From positions 1-47,009 of the forward strand of contig DWWD01000019.1 in NCBI GenBank assembly GCA_019119895.1: a DNA stretch of 47,009 bases, read 5' to 3'. The translations under genes were made by a program, and so were the position numbers. The notes beneath the pieces were generated by a model. The model was not told the origin of the DNA and made no database searches. It saw only the letters and a list, made by a program, of their open reading frames with translations. The DNA comes from Candidatus Anaerostipes avistercoris. GTDB taxonomy: Bacteria; Bacillota; Clostridia; Lachnospirales; Lachnospiraceae. Below are positions 25,017 to 33,599 of this stretch, piece after piece. Positions within the stretch are counted from its first letter, which is position 1; every line of letters starts with the position of its first letter.

Positions 25017-25056
25017 CAAGGCCGTTGCGGTACGGCTTGGGAAAGGAGTCATATGA

Positions 25057-26028
25057 ATGAACATCCAACAACTGCCAAAGCTGGAACTTCACTGTCATCT
25101 TGATGGATCTCTTGTAAAAACGATGATGGAACGGTATCTGGGCCGTCCGGTATCTGAAAGTGAGCTGACTGTATCGGAGAACTGCAGGAGTCTGACGGAA
25201 TATCTGGAGAAATTTGATCTTCCGCTGCAGTGCCTTCAGGATGAAAAAGGACTGGAAGAAGGCGCATATGCCTTTGTGGAAGAAATTGCAAAAGAAAATG
25301 TGCAGTATATAGAAGTAAGATTCGCCCCGATGCTTTCGGCTCATGACAATCTAAGCTGCAGTAAAGTTATCGAAGCAGTGAGAAAAGGAATGGAACGGGG
25401 CAGAGAGGATTTTGGCGTCCGCTATGGCATCATTGTCTGTGCCATGCGCAGTCATACCACAGAGCAGAATATGGAAATGTTAAGATGCGCAAGGGAATTC
25501 CTCGGACAGGGTGTCTGCGCGCTGGATCTGGCAGGAGATGAGTCTGCATATCCGACATCCGGATTTCGGGATATTTTCTGGGAAGCCAGACGTCTGGAAA
25601 TGCCTTATACCATTCATTCCGGAGAGACAGACAGCCTTGAAAATGTCAGAGAAGCCTATGAGCTGCAGACCGCAAGGATCGGACATGGAATTGCTTTGAA
25701 AAAAGACCGGGAACTGATCAAACGTTATAGTGAAAAGGGGATCGGCGTGGAAATGTGTCCGACCAGCAACTTTCAGACCAAAGCTGTAAAAAGCTGGGAA
25801 GAATACCCGCTGATGGATTTTCTGGAAGCAGGCATCAAGGCAAGCATTAATACAGACAACCGGACAGTCAGTGGAACAACAATGACAAAGGAACTGACAA
25901 AGATTTATGAACAATATGGACAGGATGACCAGCTGATCATGAAACTGCTGAAAAATGCGGCAGAAACCGCCTTTGATCCTGACATTCAGGATATTTTTAA
26001 AGAAAAATGGGAGGGACTTTTAAAATGA
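25057..26028 (+). CDS. add: Adenosine deaminase
   Basis: 323 residues; AAAGGAG precedes two closely spaced ATGs, and 25057 is in frame. Zinc amidohydrolase: metal ligands H-C-H in [11 protein letters not shown], His in TIHSGET (with preceding LAGDES), catalytic region RIGHGIA, and the final aspartate in [11 protein letters not shown]. It converts (deoxy)adenosine to (deoxy)inosine, feeding PunA. Its last four bases (ATGA) overlap deoC. Confidence 0.96.
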   Translation: MNIQQLPKLELHCHLDGSLVKTMMERYLGRPVSESELTVSENCRSLTEYLEKFDLPLQCLQDEKGLEEGAYAFVEEIAKENVQYIEVRFAPMLSAHDNLSCSKVIEAVRKGMERGREDFGVRYGIIVCAMRSHTTEQNMEMLRCAREFLGQGVCALDLAGDESAYPTSGFRDIFWEARRLEMPYTIHSGETDSLENVREAYELQTARIGHGIALKKDRELIKRYSEKGIGVEMCPTSNFQTKAVKSWEEYPLMDFLEAGIKASINTDNRTVSGTTMTKELTKIYEQYGQDDQLIMKLLKNAAETAFDPDIQDIFKEKWEGLLK

Positions 26029-26696
26029 ACCGAGATGAAGTATTAAAACATGTAGATCACACACTGCTGACACAGACTGCCACATGGGAAGAAATCAAAG
26101 AAATTCTGGATGACGGGATCAAATACAGCACTGCGTCAGCCTGCATCCCGGCAGCCTATGTAAAACAGTCAGCCGAATATGTGGAAGGGAAACTTCCGAT
26201 CTGTACCGTCATCGGATTCCCAAACGGTTACAGTACCACGGCAGTTAAAGTGTTTGAGACAAAGGACGCCATTGAAAACGGAGCGTCTGAGATTGATATG
26301 GTCATCAACATCGGCATGCTGAAAGATAAACGGTATCAGGATGTGGAAGATGAAATCTGCCAGATCAAAGAAGCCTGCGGTGAAAAAATATTAAAAGTTA
26401 TCATTGAGACTTGTCTTCTGACAGAAGATGAAAAGATCAAAATGTGCGAAATCGTCACAAAAGTAGGAGCGGATTATATCAAGACATCTACGGGATTTTC
26501 AACAGCCGGAGCGACGTTTGAGGATGTGGATCTCATGAGGAAACATGTGGGAGAAAACGTAAAAGTAAAGGCGGCCGGCGGCATTTCTTCTTTTGATGAT
26601 GCAGAGGAATTCATTCGTCTCGGCGCAGACCGTCTGGGGACCAGCCGGCTGGTCAAAATCATGAAGAACAGCCCGGACGCAGGAGCCGGATATTAA
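26025..26696 (+). CDS. deoC: Deoxyribose-phosphate aldolase
   Basis: 223 residues from ATG 26025, behind GGGAGGG; the ATGA overlap with add indicates coupled translation. Class I aldolase: the Schiff-base lysine is in YIKTSTGF and the catalytic aspartate in VDHTLL; the second lysine is in VKVKAAGGI. It splits 2-deoxyribose-5-phosphate into acetaldehyde and glyceraldehyde-3-phosphate, the exit of the operon into glycolysis. It is the last gene before a terminator. Confidence 0.97.
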   Translation: MNRDEVLKHVDHTLLTQTATWEEIKEILDDGIKYSTASACIPAAYVKQSAEYVEGKLPICTVIGFPNGYSTTAVKVFETKDAIENGASEIDMVINIGMLKDKRYQDVEDEICQIKEACGEKILKVIIETCLLTEDEKIKMCEIVTKVGADYIKTSTGFSTAGATFEDVDLMRKHVGENVKVKAAGGISSFDDAEEFIRLGADRLGTSRLVKIMKNSPDAGAGY

Positions 26697-26721
26697 AATC
26701 GGCATAATATAAAGACAGGAT

Positions 26722-26753
26722 AAAAAGGTGAGGTTGCATGCCCCTCCTTTTTT
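26722..26753 (+). terminator. Probable terminator of nucleoside operon
   Basis: An imperfect stem formed by AAAAAGG.G.GG and CC.C.CCTTTTTT ends in six T residues, 25 bases after deoC. The T end is also the start of the 36-bp repeat shared with 33512. Confidence 0.6.
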
Positions 26754-26781
26754 GTTATACTTATTTACAAGATATAAGAAA
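26746..26781 (+). repeat. 36-bp leader repeat, copy A
   Basis: Identical over 36 bases to 33512-33547 (begins CCTTTTTTGTTATACTTATT and ends GATATAAGAAA). In both places it lies just upstream of kptA-locus sequence. A further loosely matching stretch ending TATGCCT follows both copies. Confidence 0.9.
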
Positions 26782-26799
26782 TAAAAAGAATAGTCTGAT

Positions 26800-27024
26800 A
26801 TGCCTCAGACTCCGTATCATGGGACTGGTATAAAATATACGGCGTTGATCGATGCAGAAGGACTGCACCCTAAAGGCCGGCTGTATGTGCATTTGTCAAA
26901 GGATCCGGTAACAGAGATGAAACAGGAAGATCAGATGTTGTGTGACAGAAAACTGTACGGTTCAAAACCTGAAAAAGTCCGGGATATTTGTATGACTTAT
27001 CCATACATGTCCTGGATTTTTTAG
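26800..27024 (+). pseudogene. Collapsed second copy of the kptA-zinc-ribbon locus
   Basis: 74 codons with no ribosome site. Residues 5-33 (YHGTGIKYTALIDAEGLHPK, then GRLYVHLSK) match the core of KptA encoded at 34365. Residues about 41-50 (KQEDQMLCDRKL) match the neighbouring gene at 34945 (RQEDQMLYDREI). Two genes that are separate and intact downstream are thus fused here by deletion. The upstream 36-bp leader is also duplicated. It is therefore the remnant of a paralogous locus, not a functional gene. A weak hairpin ATCCA / TGGAT with T residues ends it. Confidence 0.75.
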
Positions 27025-27030
27025 CATTAT

Positions 27031-27078
27031 TTTACATTATTCTCTGCTTCTTTACAATTTTCTTACAATTTTTTAAAA
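27031..27078 (+). promoter_or_regulatory. PhoP-box-like repeats before the ABC/GDPD/PHP operon
   Basis: TTTACA at 27031 and 27051, CTTACA at 27062, and a partial TTTTAA at 27073. The last three are spaced 11 bp apart, the spacing of Gram-positive PhoP boxes (TT-A/T/C-ACA repeats). The TTACAATTT / AAAATTGTAA hairpin overlaps it and offers an alternative reading as a terminator. Assignment is tentative. Confidence 0.4.
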
Positions 27079-27139
27079 ATTGTAAGGTAGAAGGAGAAAA
27101 ATGACAGAGATAAGATAGGGAATGTATTTTGTAACTGTT

Positions 27140-27155
27140 GTCTATATAGATAGAC
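27140..27155. promoter_or_regulatory. Inverted repeat in leader of ABC operon
   Basis: GTCTAT-ATAG-ATAGAC, 6-bp arms, 45 bases before the first start codon. It could be a regulator site or a small mRNA hairpin. Confidence 0.35.
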
Positions 27156-27199
27156 TGGCTCATTCCATCTTGCCGGTCTATGTAACAAGGAGAATGCTT

Positions 27200-28045
27200 A
27201 TGTTTAAGATGCTGAATCCGCGGCGTTTTTATCATGCTGTGGGTCGAAGAAAATTTCTGGAGTTCATTCTGCTTGCAGTATTTATCCTGTTTTTCTACGG
27301 TCCTCTTTTGAACATGCTGATGTTGGCATTTGCAAACGAGTATACCGTTCCGAATGTACTCCCAACAAAATGGGGATTTGATTGGTGGAAATATGTTTTT
27401 GGCCAGGATAGTCTGGTATCTTCCATGATTCAGTCCTTTATCGTGGCAATCGCTACAACGTTGATTTCCATGGTATTCTGTATTCCCGCAGCATATTCCA
27501 TTGCCCGATTTAAATATCGCGGTAGGAAATTATTTATGCTGTCATTTTTGCTTACAAATGCATTTCCTAAACTGGGAATCTATACTTCCATTGCGGTTCT
27601 TTTCTATAAGTATGGACTGATGGGAACTTACCCGGGAGTTATCATTATTCATATGATCAACTCTATGATGTTTATGGTATGGCTGCCGTCCAGCGCTTTC
27701 CGCAACGTACATCGTCAGCAGGAAGAAGCGGCCAGGGACGTAGGAGCAGGTCCGGTCAGAACCTTCTTTAAGGTTACACTGCCTATGGCAATGCCGGGAA
27801 TAGCTGTTGCTACACTTTATACTTTCCTTGGTTCTATGGAAGAAGCACAGGGAACCATGCTGGTAGGTTTGGCGAAGATTCAGACCATGCCGGTGGCTAT
27901 GTACGGTATCGTACTTGATAGTTCCGCAGTCCAGATTGGTGCAGTATTTGCGCTGCTTCTGATTATTCCATCAGCCGTTCTGATTTTTGCCATGAGAAAA
28001 TTCATTGGACCAGAAGCAATTGCTGGTGGATTTAAGATGAATTAG
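27200..28045 (+). CDS. ABC importer permease (PotC/PhnV-like)
   Basis: 281 residues from ATG 27200, behind AAGGAG; upstream in-frame ATGs lack ribosome sites. Six predicted membrane helices (first at about 16-40). The binding-protein-dependent permease signature EEAARDVGAGPVRTFFKVTLPMAMPG lies near residues 180-205 and contacts the ATPase. It is one of two permeases of the system (the other at 30357). Similarity is to the spermidine/putrescine, iron and 2-aminoethylphosphonate importer group. Co-encoded phosphodiesterases point to an organophosphate substrate, which is inference. Confidence 0.88.
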   Translation: MFKMLNPRRFYHAVGRRKFLEFILLAVFILFFYGPLLNMLMLAFANEYTVPNVLPTKWGFDWWKYVFGQDSLVSSMIQSFIVAIATTLISMVFCIPAAYSIARFKYRGRKLFMLSFLLTNAFPKLGIYTSIAVLFYKYGLMGTYPGVIIIHMINSMMFMVWLPSSAFRNVHRQQEEAARDVGAGPVRTFFKVTLPMAMPGIAVATLYTFLGSMEEAQGTMLVGLAKIQTMPVAMYGIVLDSSAVQIGAVFALLLIIPSAVLIFAMRKFIGPEAIAGGFKMN

Positions 28046-28075
28046 AAGACAGATATTTCAGGAGGAAAAAAGAAA

Positions 28076-29077
28076 ATGACGAACACAATGGCAGGCAGCA
28101 CTGCTGCAAACCGGAAAGTAAAACTAGAAATAAGAAATATGGCGAAAAAGTATGATAATGGAGATGGTGTAGAAAACATCAATCTGAAGGTATATGAAGG
28201 AGAAATTGTAACGTTTCTTGGACCTTCAGGATGTGGAAAATCTACGATTCTCCGTGCAATTGGTGGATTTGAGGATGTTACTGGTGGCGATATTCTGATT
28301 GATGGAAAGTCCATCGTTGGACTTGCGCCGGAAAACCGGCCAACGGCCATGGTATTCCAGAGTTATAACCTCTGGCCTCATATGACCATTTATGAAAATC
28401 TTGCTTTCGGATTAAAACTTCGTAAAGTGCCGAAGAAAACGATGGACGAAGACATTAAAAAGATACTGGAACTGGTATCTATGAGCGGAAGCGAGAAAAA
28501 ATATCCAAGTCAGCTGTCAGGCGGACAGCAGCAGAGAATTGCGATCGCAAGATCCCTGCTCCTGAAACCATCCCTGCTGCTTTTGGATGAACCTTTCTCT
28601 GCCCTGGATGCAAAGATTCGTCAGCAGATGAGAGAGGAACTGAAACGAATCCAGAGCGAACTTGGCATTACGGTTATCTTCGTGACACATGATCAGGAAG
28701 AAGCAATGGCTGTTTCTCACAGGATCGTAGTTATGAACAAAGGTAAATTTGATCAGGTAGGAACACCGGATGAAATCTATGATTATCCGGCAACACTTCA
28801 TGTGGCTTCCTTCATTGGTGAGATGAACTTTATCAAACAGGATGGTGTTACATTGGCAGTTCGTCCGGAAGATTTAACGGTAACCGAAGAGAAGGGAGAT
28901 ATGCAGGGAGTTGTCAGCACTGTCATGCTGATGGGACATTACGTTCAGATGACAGCAATGGTAGGCGATGATATCGTAAAATGCTTCATCAACAGAAATC
29001 AGGCTGAACAGCTGAAAGAAGGAAATGTTGTAAACCTGAAAATTGGTAAACATACACAGTTTCCAATGAGCGCATAA
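28076..29077 (+). CDS. ABC importer ATPase (PotA/PhnT-like)
   Basis: 333 residues, CAGGAGG upstream. Walker A GPSGCGKST, Q-loop MVFQSYNLWPHM, signature LSGGQQQRIA, Walker B LLLLDEPFSALD and switch histidine FVTHDQEEAM are all intact. A C-terminal TOBE domain (about 265-333: LAVRPEDLTVTEEKG, TVMLMGHYVQMTAM) marks the polyamine/iron/phosphonate importer class. It lies 30 bases after the first permease and 17 bases before the binding-protein gene. Confidence 0.95.
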   Translation: MTNTMAGSTAANRKVKLEIRNMAKKYDNGDGVENINLKVYEGEIVTFLGPSGCGKSTILRAIGGFEDVTGGDILIDGKSIVGLAPENRPTAMVFQSYNLWPHMTIYENLAFGLKLRKVPKKTMDEDIKKILELVSMSGSEKKYPSQLSGGQQQRIAIARSLLLKPSLLLLDEPFSALDAKIRQQMREELKRIQSELGITVIFVTHDQEEAMAVSHRIVVMNKGKFDQVGTPDEIYDYPATLHVASFIGEMNFIKQDGVTLAVRPEDLTVTEEKGDMQGVVSTVMLMGHYVQMTAMVGDDIVKCFINRNQAEQLKEGNVVNLKIGKHTQFPMSA

Positions 29078-29094
29078 GAAAGGGAGAAGAGCAG

Positions 29095-30270
29095 ATGAAA
29101 AAAATAGGAAAGGTAAAAAGATTATTTACAGCTTTAGTGGCATGTATCATGATATTCGGAATGGTCGGTGTGACCGGATGTAATAGTTCATCTTCCAGCA
29201 AGAATGATGGAAAGACGATCACAATCTGGGCAACCGGTTCTGATAACGTAAGACAGATTTATGAAAAACTTGTAGAAGACTTTAATGAAAATTCTGAATA
29301 CGCAGGACAATATACTGCAAAACTTCAGTTTATGCTGAGTGGAACAGGAACACAGTCTCTGTCTGATATGCTTGCTTCTGCTTACAAAGCAAAACAGAAA
29401 GATACAGATTATGACCTGGTAGATTTAAGTGGCGACGATCTTTCTAAAGTTATTTCTCAGATTGGAGAAGATGCATTTGTAAAACTTGATGATTCCAAGA
29501 TTCCAAATGCAGAAGGTGTATCTGCTGAAAGTACGATCGCTACTGATTATGTACAGCCGTATCGTGGAACAACTGTTGTACTTGCATATGATTCTGAAAA
29601 AGTAACAAATCCTCCAAAAACATGGGATGAGTTAACACAGTGGATTAAAGATAACCCAGGACGTTTCGCTTATAACGCACCGGGAACAGGTGGAGCAGGA
29701 GATTCTTTTGCACGTACAGCCGTATATAACTATTTACCAGACGAAGCTATGACTTCTGATGATACAAAATGGGAAGATCAGTGGGATGAAGGTTTTGATT
29801 ATCTGAAAGAGCTTAACGAAGATATGTATACCTCCGGTGGATCTATCGTATATCCTAACAAGAACCAGGGTACACTGGATCTGTTAAACCAGGGAGAAAT
29901 TGACATGTGTCCGAACTGGGCTGACATGGTATTATCTCAGAAAGCAGAAGGAACATTAAAAGATACAATCAAGATCACTCAGATCGAGCCTGCATTAACA
30001 GGATCTCTTCAGTCTCTGGCAATTCCGAAATTCGGATCTAATGAAAAAGGTGCTTATGCATTCATCGATTACATGCTCAGTGATGAAGCACAGGAAATCA
30101 TGGTACAGGATATGGCAGCGATTCCGTTAGTAAATACAGACAACATCAACATGAAAGGCTTTGAAGAAATCAAGAATCTGGATGTAAGCAAATTCCGTAT
30201 TATGTCTATCGGTGACTTAAGTACAGACTTCAATCAGCGTTGGGACAGCGAAATCGGCGCATCTAAATAG
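29095..30270 (+). CDS. Extracellular solute-binding lipoprotein
   Basis: 391 residues. Lipoprotein signal peptide: basic KKIGKVKRLF, hydrophobic core, lipobox VTGC with C29 as the lipidated residue, then a Ser-rich linker. Family 1/PotD-like periplasmic-binding fold: ITIWATGSDNVRQIYEKL, YRGTTVVLAYDSEKV, PKTWDELTQWI, IDMCPNWADMV. It captures the substrate outside the membrane for the two permeases. Substrate unknown. Codon use is more regular and A-rich than in flanking genes, typical of a highly expressed binding protein; a stable hairpin follows the gene. Confidence 0.92.
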   Translation: MKKIGKVKRLFTALVACIMIFGMVGVTGCNSSSSSKNDGKTITIWATGSDNVRQIYEKLVEDFNENSEYAGQYTAKLQFMLSGTGTQSLSDMLASAYKAKQKDTDYDLVDLSGDDLSKVISQIGEDAFVKLDDSKIPNAEGVSAESTIATDYVQPYRGTTVVLAYDSEKVTNPPKTWDELTQWIKDNPGRFAYNAPGTGGAGDSFARTAVYNYLPDEAMTSDDTKWEDQWDEGFDYLKELNEDMYTSGGSIVYPNKNQGTLDLLNQGEIDMCPNWADMVLSQKAEGTLKDTIKITQIEPALTGSLQSLAIPKFGSNEKGAYAFIDYMLSDEAQEIMVQDMAAIPLVNTDNINMKGFEEIKNLDVSKFRIMSIGDLSTDFNQRWDSEIGASK

Positions 30271-30281
30271 AAAGATTTTTC

Positions 30282-30328
30282 ACAGGGAAAACACGTATCC
30301 GGCAATCATACGGCTGCGTGTTCCCTGT
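30282..30328 (+). promoter_or_regulatory. Intercistronic stem-loop after binding-protein gene
   Basis: Arms ACAGGGAA.ACACG and CGTGTTCCCTGT with an inner part around CCGGCAATCATACGG, and no T tract after it. Such hairpins after binding-protein genes protect the upstream message and raise binding protein over permease. Confidence 0.7.
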
Positions 30329-30356
30329 ATAGCTAAGTGAAGGAAGGAAAAGACAG

Positions 30357-31205
30357 ATGAGTAAAAATCTGAAGCAAAAATTGGTTGCCTATGGAATGGT
30401 TCTTCCGGCATTCCTGGTCGTTATGCTGACTGTTGCCTATCCGATCGTATCAGCTGTGATCCAGAGTTTTCAGGATGGTTCTACCGGAGAATTTACCATG
30501 GATAACTATACCTACTTTTTCACAGATACTGCGCAGAGAAACAACCTGCTTTATACACTTTACATCGTAGTTGTTACGGTTGTAGTAGCTATCGTAGTGG
30601 CATATCTTCTGGCACTGTATCTGCGGTTTGTAAATTCAAAGATTTCCAGAGCGATCGGAATGCTCTATCTTCTGCCACGTTTCGTACCGGCAATGTGTGC
30701 AGTATATGCTATGATCACGATCATTCGTGATACAGGTATGATCAATAGGATCGGACATCTTTTCGGAGTTAATATCAATCTGGGAATGATGTATCATGCA
30801 AGCGGTATCATTACCATGAACCTTTGGTTTAATATTCCTTTTGCGGCAATGATGATCGCAGCAGGTCTTGGAGGAATCCCGAATTCTATCGTTGAAGCAG
30901 CAAGTGACGTAGGAGCAGGGAAATTAAGAATTTTCCGTTCCATGATTCTTCCATTATCTATCAAAGACGTAATCGTAGCTGCTACATTTGTATTTATGTC
31001 TAATGTCAGCTCCTTTACCACACCTTACCTGATGGGCGGAAATGCGCCAAAGATGCTTGGTATCGTATTGTTCGATGAGTTCAACCGATATCTGGATTAC
31101 AATCGTTCTGCAGCGCTTTCTGTGATCATGTTCTTGATCTGTTCCGTATCAGCTGGTGTATACATTTATACAAACCTGAAAGAAAACGATTGGGAGAAAA
31201 ATTAA
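30357..31205 (+). CDS. ABC importer permease (PotB/PhnU-like)
   Basis: 282 residues; GGAAGGAAAAG precedes the ATG. Six hydrophobic segments, the first at about 10-32. The coupling motif EAASDVGAGKLRIFRSMILPLS lies near residues 180-200. It is the partner of the permease at 27200, with the ATPase and binding protein encoded between them. The gene ends one base before the GDPD gene, so both are probably translated together. Confidence 0.9.
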   Translation: MSKNLKQKLVAYGMVLPAFLVVMLTVAYPIVSAVIQSFQDGSTGEFTMDNYTYFFTDTAQRNNLLYTLYIVVVTVVVAIVVAYLLALYLRFVNSKISRAIGMLYLLPRFVPAMCAVYAMITIIRDTGMINRIGHLFGVNINLGMMYHASGIITMNLWFNIPFAAMMIAAGLGGIPNSIVEAASDVGAGKLRIFRSMILPLSIKDVIVAATFVFMSNVSSFTTPYLMGGNAPKMLGIVLFDEFNRYLDYNRSAALSVIMFLICSVSAGVYIYTNLKENDWEKN

Positions 31206-31206
31206 G

Positions 31207-31908
31207 ATGAAAGAAAACAGAACACTGATTACCGCTCATTCCGGAGCAGATTCCACACCTGAAAACAGCATAGAATTTGTAAAATATGCGCTGACCATCG
31301 ATGCAGATGTACTGGAAATAGACGTTCGTATGGGTGAAAAAAATAATCTGGTCATCAGCCATGATCAAGCGGGAAATGATGCAGTGATGCTGCAGGAAGT
31401 GTTCGAGACGATCAAGCCGGTTTCATCAGTAAGGATAAACTGTGACTTGAAAGAATACGGCCTTGAAGAGGCCGTATTTTGTCTTGCCCGGACATGCGGA
31501 TTACAGGAAGAGCGTCTCATATATTCAGGCAGCGTCAAACCGGTAAAAAAAGAACAGCCATGTTCCTGGAGAGAAGCAGAAATCTATTGGAATGTAGAGG
31601 AATGTCTTCCAGGTGTTTATGAATGTTCGGAAGGCGAAGAGAAAGAAAGAATTACAGAACAGATGACCGAAGAGCTGGTCGAAGCCTGTGAGTCTTTTGG
31701 TATTTCTGTTGTCAATATCAATGAAAAATTTTTGAATGCAGCATTCGTAGAACAGATGAATCAAAATGGAATTGGTATTTCAGCATGGACTGTAAATGAA
31801 GAAAACAGGATCATGGGACTGCTGGATCTGGGAGTATGCAATATTACCAGCCGAAAACCACGTCTGGCACTTGCTCTGAGGGAAAAGAAAGAAAAGGAAA
31901 TATTATGA
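31207..31908 (+). CDS. GDPD-like glycerophosphodiester phosphodiesterase
   Basis: 233 residues beginning one base after the permease stop. TIM-barrel GDPD signatures: AHSGADSTPENSIEF (His and PEN), the metal ligands LEIDVRM (E-x-D) and ISHD, and the late ISAWTVNEENRI. Canonical enzymes read HRG at the first motif, while this one reads HSG. It also lacks the usual loop after HD (the R-T/T-x-G region and IPTLEE segment), so it is shorter than average. No signal peptide is seen, so it acts on imported substrate in the cytoplasm. Substrate preference may differ from glycerophosphocholine-type esters. Confidence 0.85.
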   Translation: MKENRTLITAHSGADSTPENSIEFVKYALTIDADVLEIDVRMGEKNNLVISHDQAGNDAVMLQEVFETIKPVSSVRINCDLKEYGLEEAVFCLARTCGLQEERLIYSGSVKPVKKEQPCSWREAEIYWNVEECLPGVYECSEGEEKERITEQMTEELVEACESFGISVVNINEKFLNAAFVEQMNQNGIGISAWTVNEENRIMGLLDLGVCNITSRKPRLALALREKKEKEIL

Positions 31909-32381
31909 TCTTATTGCGTAAAAATTATCAATGGACGCCGGCAGATACAAAAACAGATATTCCTTTTTCCTTTGAATGTACGGAAGAAATAAAAGAAATC
32001 CGAATTACTTTTTCTTTTTCGCCGAATGCACTTTATGGAGAAAAGGATTGTCTGCTGTATATTGAAAAGGCACTGAATCTTTATTACGATGGTCAGGACA
32101 GGGAGCTGGAGCCAATGAAAGCCTCAGGTTTCTGCCCTTTAAAAAATTTAATCACAATTTCTCTTTCAAAAGAGAAGAAGTATCTTGGAAATGCTCATCG
32201 CTGGCAGGATGAACAGATTCATATTCTGACAACAAAAGACGCATCTCCTGGATTTATACCGCCAGAGCATATGGCGGGAAAATGGGAGGGAATGCTGCAT
32301 CTGCATGCGGTCTGTACTCCGGAATGCAGAGGAGAATTAACAGTAGAAGGGAGGATGGAACATGCAGTGGTATCCTGTTGA
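31905..32381 (+). CDS. Small protein of unknown function in phosphodiester operon
   Basis: 158 residues from ATG 31905, overlapping the GDPD gene by ATGA. Its 3' end overlaps the PHP gene by 20 bases, so all three are co-translated. Beta-rich pattern (IPFSFECTEEIKEIRITFSFSP, GMLHLHAVCTPECRGELTVEG) suggests a beta-sandwich. Many CehA/McbA-type PHP phosphoesterases carry an extra N-terminal beta domain, so this may be such a domain encoded separately. No known family is recognised. Confidence 0.65.
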   Translation: MILLRKNYQWTPADTKTDIPFSFECTEEIKEIRITFSFSPNALYGEKDCLLYIEKALNLYYDGQDRELEPMKASGFCPLKNLITISLSKEKKYLGNAHRWQDEQIHILTTKDASPGFIPPEHMAGKWEGMLHLHAVCTPECRGELTVEGRMEHAVVSC

Positions 32382-33324
32382 GTTACACACACATACCTGC
32401 CACAGTGATGGCGATTTTAACATTAAAGAAATTGTTCATACGGCAAAACGTGCTGGGTATCAGGCACTGGCCGTGACAGATCATAATACGGCGTCCGGAA
32501 CAGAAGAATTCTTTCATGAAGCAGAAAAACAGGGAATTCTGCCGGTATATGGACTGGAGTGGACAACCTATTATGGACATATGGTCGTACTGGGAGAACA
32601 GGGCTATACCGACTGGCGGGGTGTAAAGCCGGAAGAAATAGATGATGCCATTCGTTCTATTCATCAGAACGGAGGAATCGTTGGGATTGCACATCCATTT
32701 TCACTTTCAGATCCGATCAATACAGGATATCTGTGGGAATTTCAAATTCATGACTGGACGTTGCCGGATTATATAGAAGTATGGTCAAGAAATTATGCAC
32801 CGAGGCGAATCCAGAGCGAACGAGCTTTTGCATTATGGGATGAATTGCTGGGAAAAGGAATTCATATTACGGCTATGACCGGAAGAGACTGGCATCGGGA
32901 TGATCAGCTTCCCTGTTGTTATACCTGGGCGGGCATATCAGGGGAATTAACAGCAGAGACTCTCCTGGAAGCAGTGCGTAGTGGAAGGATTTGTCTGAGT
33001 GCAGGACCGCTGTTGACATTAAAAGCTCACCAAAAAGAAAATGAACTTTTTCCTGGCGGTACAGCAGAAGAAGGAAAGATAAAATTGGAAATTATACTGA
33101 AAGAAGATGTATTTTCAGACAGCAGAGAAAAGGACCAAATTACGGCGGAAGAGATTCGGATTTTTGCAAACGGACAGGAGACGGTCAGAATCCCAGTTCA
33201 GGAGCAGACAGTATTAGAGCTGCAGGCTGAAAAAGGCTGGATGCGCGCCGAATTGTATGGAACATATTATGGTACAAAACATTGCCGCATCGCAGTAACA
33301 AATCCAATCTACATAAATGAATGA
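32362..33324 (+). CDS. PHP-domain metallophosphoesterase (CehA/McbA-like)
   Basis: 320 residues; GGGAGG lies 10 bases before the ATG. PHP metal site: HTHTCHSDGD, AVTDHNT, the glutamate in GLEWTTYYGH, IAHPF, and the late MTGRDWHRDD. The C-terminal third (about 210-320) is a beta-rich extension with GRICLSAGP. PHP proteins of this kind hydrolyse phosphate mono- and diesters or cyclic phosphates with two or three metals. As last gene of the importer operon it probably completes release of phosphate from the imported ester. No signal peptide. Confidence 0.9.
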   Translation: MQWYPVELHTHTCHSDGDFNIKEIVHTAKRAGYQALAVTDHNTASGTEEFFHEAEKQGILPVYGLEWTTYYGHMVVLGEQGYTDWRGVKPEEIDDAIRSIHQNGGIVGIAHPFSLSDPINTGYLWEFQIHDWTLPDYIEVWSRNYAPRRIQSERAFALWDELLGKGIHITAMTGRDWHRDDQLPCCYTWAGISGELTAETLLEAVRSGRICLSAGPLLTLKAHQKENELFPGGTAEEGKIKLEIILKEDVFSDSREKDQITAEEIRIFANGQETVRIPVQEQTVLELQAEKGWMRAELYGTYYGTKHCRIAVTNPIYINE

Positions 33325-33337
33325 AAAAACTTATGGA

Positions 33338-33420
33338 TTTGAGGTGAGTGAACAGCCTCAAAATAAACTGATCCCCAGTTGTCAGGCTTAAAATCTGACA
33401 ACTGGGAGGTCAGTTTTTTG
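33338..33420 (+). terminator. Terminator region after PHP gene
   Basis: A short hairpin TTTGAGG / CCTCAAA (33338-33362) is followed by a very long one (33367-33414). The arms of the long hairpin include CCCAGTTGTCAG and CTGACAACTGGG inside ACTGA / TCAGT, and six T residues follow. Clear end of the ABC-GDPD-PHP operon. Confidence 0.93.
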
Positions 33421-33511
33421 TTTGAAAATAAGACAGCGCAGTAGTCTGAAAAGCTGTTGCACTAAAAAGGCGAACTTTTGAAGGTTACCTTAATTTGGTT
33501 TGTATATCCCG

Positions 33512-33547
33512 CCTTTTTTGTTATACTTATTTACAAGATATAAGAAA
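33512..33547 (+). repeat. 36-bp leader repeat, copy B
   Basis: Identical to 26746-26781. It lies 53 bases before the nucleotidyltransferase start. It includes a TTGTTATAC...TATAAG arrangement that could be part of a promoter. Confidence 0.9.
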
Positions 33548-33599
33548 CAAAAAGGAAAAAAGAGAATGGTATGATATGCCTGTGAGAGGAGGAAGAGCC

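Noticed and set aside
25018-25038. Hairpin AAGGCCG / CGGCTT between punA and add
   Set aside because: There is no T tract and the ribosome site of add follows at once. It is probably only a minor mRNA structure within the operon.
27060-27086. TTACAATTT / AAAATTGTAA hairpin as a terminator
   Set aside because: The stem is purely A/T-rich and no T tract follows on the plus strand. It was kept as part of the PhoP-box-like region rather than called a terminator.
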